This document shows, one piece after another, positions 6,404 to 12,533 of a stretch of DNA of 12,533 nt. The notes below the pieces were generated by a model. It was not told the DNA's origin and did no database searches. It saw only the letters and a program-made list of their open reading frames with translations. A program made the position numbers and the translations under genes. How positions within the stretch are numbered: position 1 is the stretch's first letter; every line of letters begins with the position of its first letter. Source of the stretch: CAG-1031 sp964556785 (GTDB lineage Bacteria; Bacteroidota; Bacteroidia; Bacteroidales; Muribaculaceae); assembly GCA_964556785.1 (NCBI GenBank), contig CAZKXM010000058.1, positions 1 to 12,533 of the forward strand. The letters run 5' to 3'.

Positions 6404-7495
6404 TTATTCCATCAGTCCGATCTCTAATATCGACCCGGTGAAGGGGGAGAAACGGGCGTAGGAGGGCGATTTCTTGTCGGTGAACAGCGCAGGGTCGACG
6501 CCAAACACAACACCGTATTGCGCAACAGGCGCATTTTCGATCGATGCCAAGGTACGGCCGTCGTAGCTCAGGCTCACATTGGCCGTTCCGGGAATGCGGT
6601 AGGCCAGGCCTTCCTTGGGGAATGTCTTCGTGACTCCTTTTTCATTAACAGGGAGTTCGGCCGTGACGATGTTTGAGAAGTTGATGTAGATCGGAGCCCC
6701 GGTGAGATCATCGGGCTCAACGATTCCGTCGAGCACCGACAGACGGGCCACCACAATGCGCTCGGCTGCATCGGCCGCCGGAGGCATCACCGTGAATGTG
6801 GCCGTTTCGGTTGATGTCGAAACCGTGCCTACAAACATTGCCGTGAGAGCCGCTTCCTGATTGGCAAGATTTTCGAGCACGATTTTCATTGCCGCTCCGT
6901 CGGCAGGCATAGCGTCGGCCTGGCCTGAAAGGATGTCGGCGCGCGTCTGGCGGATCTCATAGATGCGCTCGGCAGCGAGCTCGGCGCGTTTGGCGGTTGA
7001 ATTGCTGCGCAGCATCTCCTGAGTCACGGCCTCGCGTGCAGCGGGAGTTTCAAGGATGGTGGGCTGCGCGGCAACTTCTTTCAACGCGCTTGCCGCAGGC
7101 TTCTGCGGCTCGAACTCGGCATCGTTGACAGCTACGGGGTAGCCCTCGGGTGTGAGCGACATAAAGGGGGTGGTGCCGCTTTTGAACTGAACGCGGTAGC
7201 GCTCGTCGGCATCGGTAACGGCTGTTTCGGCCAGATCGGCCCCGGCGAGCTTCCATCTCACCGACGGCTCGAGAATCGGGTCGAGGTGAAGATATTTCTG
7301 CGCATAGAGGCGGAATTCGCCCGGAGTGCTCACCGTTTTCTCGGCGGCCACCGTGATCTTGAATGCAGTCAGAGGCAGGGTGTAGACAAGGCCATACTCA
7401 TTGTCTTTGCCGGCGGTCAGGCGTCGGGTCATCTGCGCTGTGGCGCCCGTGGCAGTGAGGAGAGCGAGCAGGATTATGGGTAGTTTTGCTTTCAT
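6404..7495 (-). CDS. DUF4831-family exported protein
   Basis: 363 residues of unknown function. The N-terminus (MKAKLPIILLALLTATGATA, then Q21) is a typical signal peptidase I signal, so the protein is exported, probably to the periplasm. The early part, DNEYGLVYTLPLTAFKITV followed by TVSTPGEFRLYAQKYL, matches what I remember of DUF4831 proteins from Bacteroides and relatives. The middle (about 150-225) is alanine- and glutamate-rich and probably helical (AKRAELAAERIYEIRQTRAD). The C-terminal half is beta-rich. I see no catalytic motif, lipobox or membrane anchor. It begins 4 bp after the stop of the NAD(P)H-hydrate repair gene, has no promoter of its own, and is probably translated from the same message. 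Whether it has any functional link to NAD(P)H repair is unknown. Confidence 0.75.
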   Translation of the reverse strand: MKAKLPIILLALLTATGATAQMTRRLTAGKDNEYGLVYTLPLTAFKITVAAEKTVSTPGEFRLYAQKYLHLDPILEPSVRWKLAGADLAETAVTDADERYRVQFKSGTTPFMSLTPEGYPVAVNDAEFEPQKPAASALKEVAAQPTILETPAAREAVTQEMLRSNSTAKRAELAAERIYEIRQTRADILSGQADAMPADGAAMKIVLENLANQEAALTAMFVGTVSTSTETATFTVMPPAADAAERIVVARLSVLDGIVEPDDLTGAPIYINFSNIVTAELPVNEKGVTKTFPKEGLAYRIPGTANVSLSYDGRTLASIENAPVAQYGVVFGVDPALFTDKKSPSYARFSPFTGSILEIGLME

Positions 7496-7499
7496 TGAG

Positions 7500-9020
7500 T
7501 CAGTTTTTGCGGAAAATTGTGTCGATGGCTTCTCCGAGATGGTCGGCGATGTCGCCCGCGGTCAGGCCCCACATGCCGCGGCGCGATGCGGCGATGTCGC
7601 CCGCGAGGCCGTGGATAAACACGCCAGCCACGGCAGCAAACTCGCTTCGGTAGCCCTGGGCCATGAGCGAGGTTATGACGCCGGTGAGCACGTCGCCGCT
7701 TCCGGCTGTCGCCATGCCCGGATTGCCGCTTGAGTTGAAGTAAACCTTCCCGTCGTGGCGCACGGTGGCTGTGTAATGACCTTTGAGAACGATCACGATA
7801 TTGTGGCGGCGGCAGATCTCGATAGCCTTGAGCAGGCGGGCCTCGGCCGACGGTTGCTGCCCGAAAAGGCGGTCGAACTCGGCGGCGTGGGGCGTCAGGA
7901 CGGTGCCGGGTGTGAGCATTGACAGCAGAGGCTGGCGCAGGCTAAGGCAATTGAGCGCGTCGGCATCGAGCACCACAGGCTTGCGGTAGTTACGGATAAA
8001 GTTCTCGAAAGCCTGACGGGTGCGTTCATCGGTGCCTATTCCCGGGCCAATGCCTATTGCCTGATATTCACGCTGGGGCATCATGTCGGTTGTTACGGCG
8101 TCGCCTTTGTCGTGCATAAAGAGGGCCTCGGGCACGGAGGTCTGGAGAATGTTGAAACCGCATCGCGGTGCATGGACCGTGAGCTTGCCCACGCCTGAGC
8201 GCAGGGCGCCGCGTGCAGCAAGCACAGCCGCTCCCATCATTCCATAGCTGCCGGCAACGAGCATAGCCGAGCCGAAATCAACCTTCGAGGCAAAGTCGGG
8301 CCGCTCGCGGAGCACCCGCCGCAGATCGTGGGCCTCGACAAGATGATATTTCGTTGGGGTGGCGCGGATGGCATTGCGGCTCAGGCCAATGTCGAGCACC
8401 TTGACCTTGCCGGTGATGCCGGCGTTGTCGGCCATGAAAAATGCAAGCCGCGGAAACTGGATTGCGCAGGTGAGCGTGGCGTGGATCACGTTGCGGGCAA
8501 TGGTGTTGGGATTCCAGTCGGCGAATAGGCCGGAAGGAATGTCGATCGACACAACTTCGGCGCCGCTCTCGTTGATGTCGCGCACCAGCATGGCATATCC
8601 GCTTCCCAGATGGTCGCGCAAGCCGCTGCCGAAAAGGCCGTCGATGATCAGATGGCGGTCGGTGAGCTCGGGATGGTCCATCGAGTCAGTGATCTCGATC
8701 AAGCGGGCCTTGCCGGTGGCTAAAAGATCGTCGCGGCATGCGCGGCACTCGCGCGAGAGCGAGTTGCCCTTGATGTTGAAAAGATAAATCTCAGGGTCGA
8801 AGCCCTGGTCGATGAGCATCCGTGCCACAGCAAGAGCGTCGGCACCGTTGTTGCCCGGACCGGCAAAAACCGTCACAGGCTTGGTGGGACGCCAACGTGC
8901 CAGAATCTCGGCTGTCACGCCTTCAGCAACACGCTGCACAAGCTCGCGGGCCGGAATCCCTTCCTCGTCGATGGTGTAGCGGTCAATGTTGCGTATATCT
9001 TCGTTGGTGAATATTTTCAT
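7500..9020 (-). CDS. nnr: Bifunctional NAD(P)H-hydrate epimerase / ADP-dependent dehydratase
   Basis: Repairs damaged, hydrated NADH and NADPH: the N-terminal YjeF domain epimerises R- to S-NAD(P)HX, and the C-terminal ribokinase-like domain dehydrates the S form using ADP. The 506 residues are close to the 515 of the E. coli fusion. In the epimerase half I see VFAGPGNNGADALAVAR (51-67, usually GNNGGDG), IIDGLFGSGL (125-134) and SIDIPSGL (158-165). In the dehydratase half I see IGIGPGIG (322-329), VLDADALNCL (350-359), LTPHAAEF (375-382), VLKGHYT (411-417) and the nucleotide-site signature GNPGMATAGSGDVLTG (432-447). The start is ATG 9020; an upstream in-frame start at 9047 lies inside the -7 box. 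It is the first gene of a likely operon with the DUF4831 gene and divergent from fumarase. Confidence 0.95.
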   Translation of the reverse strand: MKIFTNEDIRNIDRYTIDEEGIPARELVQRVAEGVTAEILARWRPTKPVTVFAGPGNNGADALAVARMLIDQGFDPEIYLFNIKGNSLSRECRACRDDLLATGKARLIEITDSMDHPELTDRHLIIDGLFGSGLRDHLGSGYAMLVRDINESGAEVVSIDIPSGLFADWNPNTIARNVIHATLTCAIQFPRLAFFMADNAGITGKVKVLDIGLSRNAIRATPTKYHLVEAHDLRRVLRERPDFASKVDFGSAMLVAGSYGMMGAAVLAARGALRSGVGKLTVHAPRCGFNILQTSVPEALFMHDKGDAVTTDMMPQREYQAIGIGPGIGTDERTRQAFENFIRNYRKPVVLDADALNCLSLRQPLLSMLTPGTVLTPHAAEFDRLFGQQPSAEARLLKAIEICRRHNIVIVLKGHYTATVRHDGKVYFNSSGNPGMATAGSGDVLTGVITSLMAQGYRSEFAAVAGVFIHGLAGDIAASRRGMWGLTAGDIADHLGEAIDTIFRKN

Positions 9021-9044
9021 AACAAGTGGGCTCTGTTCAAACTG

Positions 9045-9052
9045 CAAATATA
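9045..9052 (-). promoter_or_regulatory. -7 box of the nnr-DUF4831 operon
   Basis: TATATTTG on the minus strand fits TAnnTTTG and gives a leader of about 20 nt before ATG 9020. The -33 region, 20 nt further up, has only TTT rather than TTG. The box rules out the in-frame start at 9047. Confidence 0.6.
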
Positions 9053-9115
9053 ATATAAAACCCCGCGCATTGAAATTTTAGCGGGACGAAATCACGAAAC
9101 TATGTCAAAAATGCC

Positions 9116-9123
9116 TAAATTTG
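9116..9123 (+). promoter_or_regulatory. -7 box of the fumarase gene
   Basis: TAAATTTG fits the Bacteroidetes -7 element. The predicted leader is about 32-35 nt before the ATG at 9162. No TTG -33 element lies at the expected distance. The longer in-frame start at 9102 is upstream of this box and so would not be transcribed. Confidence 0.6.
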
Positions 9124-9161
9124 CGCATCATTCAATCAGAATAAACCCCAACATCTTTATC

Positions 9162-10811
9162 ATGGCAACACCTCCGTTCAAGTATCAGGAAATGTTTCCC
9201 CTCGGTCCGGACAAGACCGAATACCGTTTTCTCACCTCCGATTATGTGAAGGTGGAGAACTGGAATGGCCACGAAATGCTCGTGGTTGATCCCGAAGCGC
9301 TCCGCTTCCTCGCCCGCCAGGCTACACACGACAACGCCTTCATGCTCCGCCGCGAGCACAATGAGATGGTGGCCAAGATTCTCCACGATCCCGAAGCGAG
9401 TGAAAACGACAAGTTTGTGGCTCTGACCATGCTCCGCAATGCCGAGGTTGCCGCGCTGGGTCAGCTGCCGTTCTGTCAGGACACCGGCACAGCCATTATC
9501 CATGGCGAAAAGGGTCAGGCAGTGTGGACCGGCGGCCACGATGAAGAGTATCTGAGCCACGGTGTTTACGACACTTACACTCAGGATAATCTCCGCTACA
9601 GCCAGAATGCACCGCTTAACATGTATGACGAGGTCAACACCGGCTGCAACCTGCCCGCTCAGATCGATATCCACGCCACCGAGGGCGACGAATATCACTT
9701 CCTCTTCGTGGCCAAGGGCGGCGGCTCGGCCAACAAGACATATCTCTATCAGGAAACAAAGGCCCTGATCAATCCCAAGACTCTGGTGCCTTTCCTTGTC
9801 GAGAAGATGAAAACCCTCGGCACGGCCGCCTGTCCTCCCTATCACATTGCATTCGTGATCGGCGGAACATCGGCCGAGAAGAACCTCGAGACCGTCAAGA
9901 AAGCATCGGTGAAATTCTATGACGAGCTCCCCGACCACGGCAACGAGCTCGGCCACGCCTTCCGCGACAAGGAGCTTGAGAAGCAGCTCCTTGAGGAAAC
10001 ACGCAAGATTGGACTGGGCGCTCAGTTCGGCGGCAAATACTTTGCCCACGACATCCGTGTGATCCGTCTGCCCCGCCATGGTGCATCATGCCCTGTGGGC
10101 CTCGGCGTGAGCTGTTCGGCCGACCGTAACGTAAAGGCCAAGATCAACCGCGAAGGCCTCTGGATCGAGAAACTCGATGATAATCCCGGCGAACTCATAC
10201 CTGAAAAGTTCCGTCGCGAAGGCGAGGGTGAGGTTGTGAAGATCGACCTCAACCGTCCGATGGACGAGATTCTCAAGGAGCTCACCAAATATCCCGTGTC
10301 GACACGCCTGTCGCTCAACGGCACTATCATCGTTGGCCGCGATATCGCCCATGCCAAGATCAAGGAGCGTCTCGACAAGGGGGAACCCATGCCTCAGTAT
10401 CTCAAGGATCACCCCATCTATTACGCCGGCCCTGCCAAGACACCTCAGGGACTCCCCTCAGGATCGTTCGGTCCCACCACGGCAGGCCGCATGGACTCCT
10501 ATGTCGACCAGTTCCAGGCAGCAGGCGGATCGATGGTGATGATCGCCAAGGGTAACCGCTCGAAGCAGGTTACCGATGCCTGCCACAAGCACGGTGGATT
10601 CTATCTCGGCTCTATCGGCGGTCCCGCTGCCATCCTTGCCAAGAACTCGATTAAGAAAGTGGAACTTCTCGAGTATCCCGAACTCGGAATGGAGGCAATC
10701 TGGAAAATCGAAGTCGAGGATTTCCCCGCATTCATCCTCGTTGACGACAAAGGCAACGATTTCTTCACTCAGATTGCAGAGAAGTGTAACGGCTGCGGCC
10801 TCAAGAAGTGA
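9162..10811 (+). CDS. Class I (iron-sulfur) fumarate hydratase
   Basis: Interconverts fumarate and malate with an oxygen-sensitive [4Fe-4S] cluster. In anaerobic Bacteroidales it usually runs toward fumarate, feeding fumarate respiration and succinate formation. The 549 residues are almost the same as E. coli FumA/FumB (548). The cluster cysteines fall at C105 (LPFCQDTGTA), C224 (TAACPPYH) and C318 (GLGVSCSADRN), the same numbering as I recall for FumA. Other family landmarks are NTGCNLPAQIDIH (159-171), AKGGGSANKTYLYQE (184-198), GGTSAEKNLETVKKAS (234-249), SLNGTIIVGRDIAHAKIKE (384-402) and GSFGPTTAGRMDSYVD (434-449). The C-terminus ends KCNGCGLKK. The two domains found as separate subunits in some organisms are fused here. 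The start MATPPFKYQEMF is set by the promoter. Codon use is strongly biased to C-ending codons, as in highly expressed genes. A terminator follows. Confidence 0.97.
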   Translation: MATPPFKYQEMFPLGPDKTEYRFLTSDYVKVENWNGHEMLVVDPEALRFLARQATHDNAFMLRREHNEMVAKILHDPEASENDKFVALTMLRNAEVAALGQLPFCQDTGTAIIHGEKGQAVWTGGHDEEYLSHGVYDTYTQDNLRYSQNAPLNMYDEVNTGCNLPAQIDIHATEGDEYHFLFVAKGGGSANKTYLYQETKALINPKTLVPFLVEKMKTLGTAACPPYHIAFVIGGTSAEKNLETVKKASVKFYDELPDHGNELGHAFRDKELEKQLLEETRKIGLGAQFGGKYFAHDIRVIRLPRHGASCPVGLGVSCSADRNVKAKINREGLWIEKLDDNPGELIPEKFRREGEGEVVKIDLNRPMDEILKELTKYPVSTRLSLNGTIIVGRDIAHAKIKERLDKGEPMPQYLKDHPIYYAGPAKTPQGLPSGSFGPTTAGRMDSYVDQFQAAGGSMVMIAKGNRSKQVTDACHKHGGFYLGSIGGPAAILAKNSIKKVELLEYPELGMEAIWKIEVEDFPAFILVDDKGNDFFTQIAEKCNGCGLKK

Positions 10812-10850
10812 GGCGACAGTCAACCACACACTGACAGCATAATTTTTTAT

Positions 10851-10896
10851 TTGAAGGAGGGTGCACCCGTGCTGGAGCATTCTCCTTCAATTTTTT
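10851..10896 (+). terminator. Terminator after fumarase
   Basis: TTGAAGGAG (10851-10859) pairs perfectly with CTCCTTCAA (10882-10890), and TTTTTT (10891-10896) follows. The loop is unusually large at 22 nt. It contains a possible small hairpin (TGCT/AGCA, 10870-10879) and overlaps the palindrome GGGTGCACCC (10859-10868). The stop codon is 40 bp upstream. Confidence 0.85.
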
Positions 10897-10942
10897 GTTG
10901 AAAATGAAATGTTAAAATAGTGCGAATTATTGAAAAAATGTG

Positions 10943-10950
10943 TATATTTG
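10943..10950 (+). promoter_or_regulatory. -7 box of the secreted two-repeat protein gene
   Basis: TATATTTG fits TAnnTTTG. No TTG lies at the usual distance upstream. The predicted 5' leader is about 83 nt (10955-11037), the longest in the window, and is AT-rich near the start codon with no Shine-Dalgarno sequence. Confidence 0.55.
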
Positions 10951-11037
10951 CTGCGTCTGCTATAGCCGAATTCTATTGACAACTTGTAAACAACCAGTAA
11001 TAAATCATACTTATTCACTTTTTAATCAATCATTTCT

Positions 11038-11910
11038 ATGAAGAAATTTTTACTCTCAGCTGCAGCAGTGAGCCTCGCTCTCTGCGCTAACGCACAGCTT
11101 TATTTCGTTGGTAACGGCGACGGTCTGGCATGGACTCCCGAAACTCCCGTTGAAGTGGCTCTCGCTGACGGTCAGTACACTCTTGAAGTTAACAACCTCG
11201 TTGAGTTCAAGATGTCGACAGCTAATGGCGACTGGGATACATTCAATGGCGGTGTATTAGGCTGCAACTACGGTGACGAAGCCGGTGTTGCCGTTGCTCT
11301 TGAAGAAGGTTACACCAACAATATCGTTGCTCCCTGGATAGGCGACTACACCATCACTGTTTCTGAGGACCTCAAGACTCTCACCCTCACCACCACCACT
11401 CCCAAGCCCGACGTAGTTACACTTCCCGTGATCTACTTCCGCGGCGACGTTAACGGATGGGGCGCAGAAGACGCATGGCGTTGGGAAGCTCTTTCTGAAA
11501 CTGTCTTCAAGTTTGTTTGCGACGGTGTTGAACTCACCACTGACGGAAAATTCAAAGTTGCCGATGCCAACTGGGTTAAGATCAACGTTGGTGGCGCTGC
11601 TGCTCCCATCCAGCTCGATGAAATGACAGAGGTTCAGAACGGTGGTAACCCCTCTGACATGTCGCTCGCAGAAACCTTCAATGGCGTTGCATGGCTCAAC
11701 CTCGATCTCGATGGCAAAGCTTACCTCGTTCTTTCTAACGACAAAACCTACGATCCCGAGTGGACAAACAACGACGGCATCTCAACCATCGCTGTTGAAA
11801 ACGCTCCCGCCGTTTACTTCAACCTCAACGGTGTTCAGGTTGCCAACCCCGCCAACGGCCTCTTCATCAAGAAGCAGGGCAACGTTGTGACTAAGGTCAT
11901 CGTTAAGTAA
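11038..11910 (+). CDS. Secreted two-repeat beta-rich protein with a sorting-tail-like C-terminus
   Basis: 290 residues. The signal peptide MKKFLLSAAAVSLALCANA ends before Q20; C16 does not make a proper lipobox, so this is probably not a lipoprotein. Two related modules follow: about 21-118 starting LYFVGNGDGLAW, and about 131-232 starting VIYFRGDVNGWG. Both share an F-K-[MV]-x-x-A-N-x-x-W core (57-66 and 172-179) and an NGG/VGG turn, and end in a strand (LKTLTLTT; KAYLVL). They recall the Ig-like starch-binding modules of SusE/SusF, but that is a resemblance only. The last 33 residues (AVYFNLNGVQVANPANGLFI then KKQGNVVTKVIVK) resemble the C-terminal sorting domain of type IX secretion substrates. 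Codon use (GTT, GCT, AAC, CTC) suggests high expression. It is a single gene, bounded by terminators on both sides. Confidence 0.75.
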   Translation: MKKFLLSAAAVSLALCANAQLYFVGNGDGLAWTPETPVEVALADGQYTLEVNNLVEFKMSTANGDWDTFNGGVLGCNYGDEAGVAVALEEGYTNNIVAPWIGDYTITVSEDLKTLTLTTTTPKPDVVTLPVIYFRGDVNGWGAEDAWRWEALSETVFKFVCDGVELTTDGKFKVADANWVKINVGGAAAPIQLDEMTEVQNGGNPSDMSLAETFNGVAWLNLDLDGKAYLVLSNDKTYDPEWTNNDGISTIAVENAPAVYFNLNGVQVANPANGLFIKKQGNVVTKVIVK

Positions 11911-11935
11911 TCAAGAAAATAAAGATTAGTTCATT

Positions 11936-11976
11936 AAAAAGAGCGCCTGCCGGGATTCGTCCCGCAGGCGCTCTTT
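11936..11976. terminator. Bidirectional terminator between the secreted-protein gene and clpB
   Basis: AAAGAGCGCCTGC (11938-11950) pairs with GCAGGCGCTCTTT (11964-11976), extended by GGG/CCC (11952-11954 with 11961-11963) around a 6-nt loop, with a single bulged C at 11951. T-runs follow in both directions: TTT on the plus strand and TTTTT on the minus strand. It serves two convergent genes. Confidence 0.88.
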
Positions 11977-11997
11977 CAATTATAGAGAGAATAGAAC

Positions 11998-12533
11998 TTA
12001 GTTTCTGAACACGAGCTCATCGTTTTCAACATCGATCACGATAGGCTTCTCTTTGTCGACCTTCTGGGCAAGGATGTCTTTTGACAGACGGTTGAGCACC
12101 AGACGGTGGATAACACGTTTGACAGGACGCGCACCAAACTCGGGATCATAGCCTTCTTCGGCAAGCAGCTTCAGAGCGGCGGGGGTTACCTCGAGTGTAA
12201 CGCCGTTGCGGGCGAGCATCTTGCGCACCGACTTGATCTGCAGCCCGACAATCTCTTCGATCTCAGCCTCGTTGAGCGGGGTGAACATGATCGTTTCGTC
12301 GATTCGGTTGAGGAACTCGGGACGGATGGTCTGCTTGAGCATGTCGATAACCTCGGTTTTGGTCTTCTCCACGATCTCAGTGCGGTTTTCAGGTGTGAGC
12401 TTGGCGAAATTGTCGCGGATCACACTCGATCCCATGTTGGAGGTCATGATGATGATGGTGTTCTTGAAGTTCACCATACGGCCCTTGTTGTCGGTCAGAC
12501 GGCCGTCGTCGAGCACCTGCAGCAGGATGTTGA
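11998..12533 (-). CDS. clpB: ClpB disaggregase, C-terminal part (cut by window edge)
   Basis: ClpB is a hexameric AAA+ unfoldase that works with DnaK to resolve aggregated proteins after heat stress. The visible 178 codons run from inside the second AAA+ domain to the natural stop at 11998. The frame is open to the window edge and begins NILLQVLDDGRLTD. Landmarks in order are the sensor 1 region IIIMTSNMGS, the arginine-finger region RPEFLNRIDE and the sensor 2 motif GARPVKR, followed by the small C-terminal D2 domain ending ENDELVFRN. The GARPVKR-VIHRLVLNRLSK tail fits ClpB better than ClpA or ClpC, though the N-domain and coiled-coil middle domain that would settle this lie outside the window. 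It ends at the shared bidirectional terminator. Its promoter is not in the window. Confidence 0.93.
   Translation of the reverse strand, partial: NILLQVLDDGRLTDNKGRMVNFKNTIIIMTSNMGSSVIRDNFAKLTPENRTEIVEKTKTEVIDMLKQTIRPEFLNRIDETIMFTPLNEAEIEEIVGLQIKSVRKMLARNGVTLEVTPAALKLLAEEGYDPEFGARPVKRVIHRLVLNRLSKDILAQKVDKEKPIVIDVENDELVFRN

Noticed and set aside
9132..10079. A 315-codon open frame on the minus strand
   Set aside because: It lies antisense to the fumarase gene, whose frame shows all family motifs. The long antisense opening follows from that gene's biased codon use and has no recognisable domain.
10951..11037. Riboswitch or structured leader upstream of the secreted-protein gene
   Set aside because: The roughly 83-nt leader is AT-rich and I could find no substantial stem or known riboswitch core by eye.
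11080..11097. Lipoprotein signal in the secreted protein (C16 in SLALCANAQ)
   Set aside because: The residue before the cysteine is Leu rather than Gly, Ala or Ser, and ANA-Q is a good signal peptidase I site.
1..12533. Defence system, mobile element, CRISPR array or other new multi-gene system
   Set aside because: No transposase, integrase, nuclease, toxin-antitoxin pair, direct-repeat array or att-like repeat was seen. Apart from the few unknown-function proteins listed, the genes are standard chromosomal ones.

Overview
This 12.5 kb window looks like a chromosomal segment of a moderately GC-rich member of the Bacteroidales. I would guess Muribaculaceae, but that is inference. Four things point there: recurring TAnnTTTG (-7) promoter elements with almost no Shine-Dalgarno signals, a DUF6377-type TPR/membrane/HTH regulator, a DUF4831 secreted protein, and a secreted protein with a sorting-tail-like C-terminus. 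I see no tRNA or rRNA gene, insertion sequence, integrase, CRISPR array or phage gene. Most of it is ordinary core genome.

Layout. (1) 1-750, minus: the N-terminal 250 codons of alaS, cut by the window edge. It is divergent from (2) a short MerR-type regulator (813-1151, plus), followed in the same direction by (3) a PAP2 membrane phosphatase (1230-1874). The PAP2 gene overlaps by 17 bp, tail to tail, with (4) galE (1858-2889, minus). galE sits 11 bp behind (5) a U32-family protein resembling the rRNA-hydroxylation factor RlhA (2901-4742, minus), and the two probably form one operon. Divergent from that operon is (6) a DUF6377-type membrane-bound regulator (4796-6367, plus). It converges on (7) a DUF4831 exported protein (6404-7495, minus), which lies 4 bp behind (8) the fused NAD(P)H-hydrate epimerase/dehydratase (7500-9020, minus). 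Divergent from that is (9) a class I Fe-S fumarase (9162-10811, plus), then (10) a secreted two-repeat beta-rich protein (11038-11910, plus). The window ends in (11) the C-terminal part of clpB (11998-12533, minus). No gene-free stretch exceeds about 230 bp.

Regulation. I could place seven TAnnTTTG boxes by eye, three in divergent pairs. They decide several start codons, because the longest reading frames of the U32, DUF6377, nnr and fumarase genes begin at, inside or upstream of their own promoters. Several of the resulting transcripts would have almost no 5' leader. Two clear hairpin terminators follow fumarase and separate the secreted protein from clpB. A third, for the nnr/DUF4831 operon, appears to lie within the last codons of the convergent DUF6377 gene.

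Functionally the genes cover translation (alaS, possibly rRNA modification), cofactor repair (nnr), central metabolism (fumarase), nucleotide-sugar supply (galE), lipid phosphate handling (PAP2) and protein disaggregation (clpB). The least understood parts are the DUF6377 regulator, the DUF4831 protein and the two-repeat secreted protein. I found no convincing new multi-gene system; the findings are small leads.
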